The translations under genes were made by a program, and so were the position numbers. Below, one piece after another: positions 61,949-64,000 of a stretch of DNA of 64,000 bases. Position 1 is the stretch's first letter. The number at the start of each line of letters is the position of its first letter. The notes beneath the pieces are model-generated. The model searched no databases. It saw only the letters and a program-made list of their open reading frames with translations, and was not told where the DNA came from. Location of the stretch: assembly GCA_017613735.1 (NCBI GenBank), contig JAGADF010000010.1, positions 62,001 through 126,000 of the forward strand, written 5' to 3'. The DNA comes from Clostridia bacterium (GTDB lineage Bacteria > Bacillota > Clostridia > Oscillospirales > Acutalibacteraceae).

Positions 61949-61991
61949 ATCCAAGTTAAAAGATTATCTTGAAAAAGGGGTATATGAATTT

Positions 61992-62732
61992 ATGTCCGGA
62001 CATTCAAAATGGAGTACGATAAAAAGAAAAAAGGAGAAAACCGATAACCAGCGCGCGAAGGTTTTCACCAAAATCGGAAGGGAAATTGCCGTAGCGGTAC
62101 GCGAGGGCGGTCCCGACCCGGCTGGCAACTCAAAGCTTAAGGATATTATCGCCAAGGCTAAGGCCGCCAACGTTCCCAATGAAAATATTGAAAGAATTAT
62201 AAAAAAGGCTGCCGGCGACAGCGACGGCGCGAACTACGAGTCCGTAACTTACGAAGGCTACGGCCCGTCGGGTATTGCGGTAATGGTTCTCGCTCTCACC
62301 GATAACCGTAACCGTACGGCCGCCGACGTCCGCCATTATTTCGACAAGTACGGCGGAAATATGGGCACGACAGGCTGCGTTTCCTTTATGTTCACAAAGC
62401 AGGGACAGATTATTATTGATAAAGAGGGCGTTGACGAGGACGCTCTTATGACCGACGCTCTTGAAGCGGGCGCAACCGACTTTATCGCCGATGACGACGT
62501 ATTCGACATCCGCACCGAGCCTACCGATATGGGCGCAATTAACGATGACCTCGCCGCTAAGGGCTATACGATTCTTTCGGCTGACGTCGCTTATATTCCC
62601 GGCACTTATACAACTCTCTCGAATGAGGACGATATAAAGAATATGGGTAAGATGCTTGAAATGTTCGACGATAACGACGACGTTCAGGAGGTTTACCATA
62701 ACTGGGAAAACGAGGACGATTACGAGGGTTAA
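61992..62732 (+). CDS. yebC: YebC/PmpR family translation or transcription factor
   Basis: A 246-residue YebC protein. MSGHSKWSTIKRKKEKTDNQRAKVFTKIGREI is the invariant family start, which fixes the ATG at 61992; a longer in-frame start at 61914 adds 26 unrelated residues. NVPNENIERIIKKA and EGYGPSGIAVMVLALTDNRNRT are further signatures. Members regulate transcription or help ribosomes at proline stretches. Confidence 0.96.
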   Translation: MSGHSKWSTIKRKKEKTDNQRAKVFTKIGREIAVAVREGGPDPAGNSKLKDIIAKAKAANVPNENIERIIKKAAGDSDGANYESVTYEGYGPSGIAVMVLALTDNRNRTAADVRHYFDKYGGNMGTTGCVSFMFTKQGQIIIDKEGVDEDALMTDALEAGATDFIADDDVFDIRTEPTDMGAINDDLAAKGYTILSADVAYIPGTYTTLSNEDDIKNMGKMLEMFDDNDDVQEVYHNWENEDDYEG

Positions 62733-62749
62733 TCAGAATAAAAATAAAT

Positions 62750-62780
62750 GGCAGGAACTGTTGTTCCTGCCTTTGTTTTT
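62750..62780. terminator. Terminator between yebC and the DtxR-family gene
   Basis: A 9-bp stem, GGCAGGAAC (62750-62758) with GTTCCTGCC (62763-62771), followed by a T-rich run on the plus strand and preceded by AT-rich sequence serving the convergent gene. Confidence 0.85.
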
Positions 62781-62784
62781 TATC

Positions 62785-63153
62785 TTATTTATTTTTCTTT
62801 ACCCATTTTTTAATCGCTTTAAAGGTTTCGTCGCTTATGTCGTGCTCGATTTTGCACGCGTCGTCCGTAGCGGTTTCCTTATTGACGCCGAGTTTGACAA
62901 GCACGTCCGTAAGCACCTGATGGCGTTCATAAATCTTTTCGGCGATTTCCTTACCCAAATCGGTCAGTATGAGATGACCGTCTTCGTCGGTATCAAGATA
63001 CCCGCCGTTACGAAGCAGTCCGACAGCGCGGCTAACGCTCGGCTTTGAAAAACCCATATACTCCGCTACGTCAAGCGAGCGTACGTAGGGCTGTTTTTTA
63101 GAAAGGACGAGTATTGTTTCAAGATACATTTCGCCCGATTCCTGAAGATGCAT
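62785..63153 (-). CDS. DtxR/MntR-family metal-dependent repressor
   Basis: A 122-residue regulator. The winged helix has VRSLDVAEYMGFSKPSVSRAVGLLRNGGYL, and the dimerisation/metal domain has ERHQVLTDVLVKLGVNKETATDDACKIEHDISDETF, with His and Glu metal ligands. No SH3-like third domain is present, so it resembles the short MntR/IdeR-like form. The ATG at 63153 follows GAGGCGG. Iron or manganese control of transporters is likely; targets are not in view. Confidence 0.9.
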   Translation of the reverse strand: MHLQESGEMYLETILVLSKKQPYVRSLDVAEYMGFSKPSVSRAVGLLRNGGYLDTDEDGHLILTDLGKEIAEKIYERHQVLTDVLVKLGVNKETATDDACKIEHDISDETFKAIKKWVKKNK

Positions 63154-63275
63154 TAAACCGCCTCTTTTCAATAGACTGTCATATATTTTACCATAGTTAT
63201 AATTACTTTTCAAGTGCAGTTTGTGTCAATAAAAACAGGTCGGTCATAGTATGTAAGGAAAGGAAGGACGGCTTT

Positions 63276-64000
63276 ATGAGCGATAAGCTTACCATTATCG
63301 GCGGTGACGGACGGTTTTTGTCCGTCAAAAGTTTTTTTGAAAAAAAGGGCTTTAAGGTCAATTCTGTTTTTCTTGAAAAAGAAAGCGGAAAAGCGGTTTA
63401 CGATACCGTTATTCTGCCCGTGCCCGTTATGAGAAACGGCTTTCTCAATTCGCCGCTGACGGATGAAAAGGTAAGCGAAAAACGACTTGCAGGTTTGCTT
63501 CCCGAAAACTCAACTGTTTTCGGCGGAATAATTCCGCAGTCTTTTGAAGAAATATGTCGTGAGAAAAATATAAAGCTTATTGATTATTTTTCCGATGAAA
63601 CGCTTCTTGATAAAAATGCGGTTCTCACGGCGCGCGCAATACCGTCTGTCCTTGAAGAAAACGGTGTTTCCGTAAGTAACGGTCGGATTTTTATTCTCGG
63701 CTACGGAAGATGCGGCAAGGCTATTGCCGATGTTCTTTCTTCGGCCGGGGGGAACGTGACGGTTGTTTCGTCAAAAGGCAAAGCCGGAGAATACCGCCTT
63801 GTTCATTTTGAGGATTTGAAAGGGCGTATCAACGAGGCTTCGCTTGTCGTCAACACCGTCCCGTCAGCCGTTCTTACGGAAAACGAGCTTGTTAATCTTA
63901 ACCGCAACGCGGTTATAACCGAAATTGCCTCTGCGCCGTACGGAATTGATTTTGAAGCGGCAAAGAGGCTTGATATAAAGGTAATAAAAGCTCCCTCGCT
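63276..64000 (+). CDS. dpaA: Dipicolinate synthase subunit A, N-terminal part (partial)
   Basis: The first 241 codons of DpaA/SpoVFA, cut by the right edge (full length is near 290-300). IFILGYGRCGKAIADVLSSAG is the Rossmann NAD(P) loop and the segment ending APYGIDFEAAKRLDIKVIKAPSL is the family block. With DpaB it makes dipicolinic acid, the calcium-binding solute of spore cores, in the mother cell. Its presence suggests a spore-forming genome. The ATG at 63276 lies behind a GGAAGG site. The region before it shows no sigma-A promoter of note, as expected for a sporulation gene. Confidence 0.85.
   Translation, partial: MSDKLTIIGGDGRFLSVKSFFEKKGFKVNSVFLEKESGKAVYDTVILPVPVMRNGFLNSPLTDEKVSEKRLAGLLPENSTVFGGIIPQSFEEICREKNIKLIDYFSDETLLDKNAVLTARAIPSVLEENGVSVSNGRIFILGYGRCGKAIADVLSSAGGNVTVVSSKGKAGEYRLVHFEDLKGRINEASLVVNTVPSAVLTENELVNLNRNAVITEIASAPYGIDFEAAKRLDIKVIKAPS

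Noticed and set aside
11..64000. CRISPR array, prophage, insertion sequence or replication origin
   Set aside because: No spaced direct-repeat array, transposase, integrase, phage structural gene or DnaA-box cluster was seen.

Overview
The window looks like a stretch of chromosome from an anaerobic, Gram-positive Clostridia member, probably of the Ruminococcaceae/Oscillospiraceae type. The grounds are a single-chain pyruvate:ferredoxin oxidoreductase, the rimP-nusA-ylxR-ylxQ-infB operon order of Firmicutes, a short-form HisG with HisZ, TTGACA/TATAAT promoters with AGGAGG ribosome sites, a QueT gene with a preQ1-like leader, and the start of a dipicolinate synthase A gene, which marks a spore-forming lineage or descent from one. 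No taxonomic search was possible. No phage, transposase, CRISPR array or rRNA gene was seen; the one tRNA is tRNA-Leu(CAA).

Layout, left to right. 1-1716: N-terminal part of secA, cut by the window edge. 1972-6768: a five-gene operon with a class III aminotransferase and a split transketolase, flanked by two paralogous SCP2-like proteins; I cannot tie it to a known pathway. 6780-7190: terminators and palindromic intergenic repeats. 7201-16247 (minus): obg, mrnC, a YitT-family gene, lepA, hemW and a heterodimeric ABC exporter, mostly overlapping. 16395-16831: a promoter region with tandem NrdR-like boxes and LexA-like boxes ahead of a 73-residue single-span membrane protein. 16904-17547: queT with a probable riboswitch. 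17835-18821: a BadF/NAGK-type kinase. 18952-23845: two convergent potassium uptake systems, TrkAH and KtrAB. 23900-30161: ROK kinase, sugar transporter and a chain holding a HAD phosphatase, a shikimate-kinase-like P-loop kinase, a formate/nitrite-type channel, trmN6, rsmI and a membrane-anchored hypothetical.

30156-35292: an XRE regulator, a histidine phosphatase, a small group of hexuronate genes (SDR fructuronate reductase and a 54-codon remnant of a PfkB/KDG kinase), pduL and malQ. 35348-45150 (minus): rimP, nusA, ylxR, ylxQ, infB, rbfA, nrnA, truB, ribF, then iron alcohol dehydrogenase and trpS. 45265-46129: a thioredoxin-like protein without the first active-site cysteine and an iron-sulfur-type flavoprotein. 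46305-47879: an unusual fusion of a 2-oxoacid-dehydrogenase E2-type acyltransferase fold to a long coiled coil. 47880-48228: tRNA-Leu with a partial duplication of its 3' end and terminator. 48242-56469 (minus): a complete ten-gene histidine operon. 56683-58053: CNNM/CBS transporter. 58304-61867: pyruvate:ferredoxin oxidoreductase. 61992-64000: yebC, a DtxR-family regulator and partial dpaA.

The two places most worth following up are the SCP2/aminotransferase/transketolase operon (1972-6768) and the small membrane protein under apparent joint SOS and NrdR control (16395-16831). Other oddities are the E2-like coiled-coil fusion, the octamer repeat array over the his promoter, the kdgK remnant and the tRNA-end duplication.
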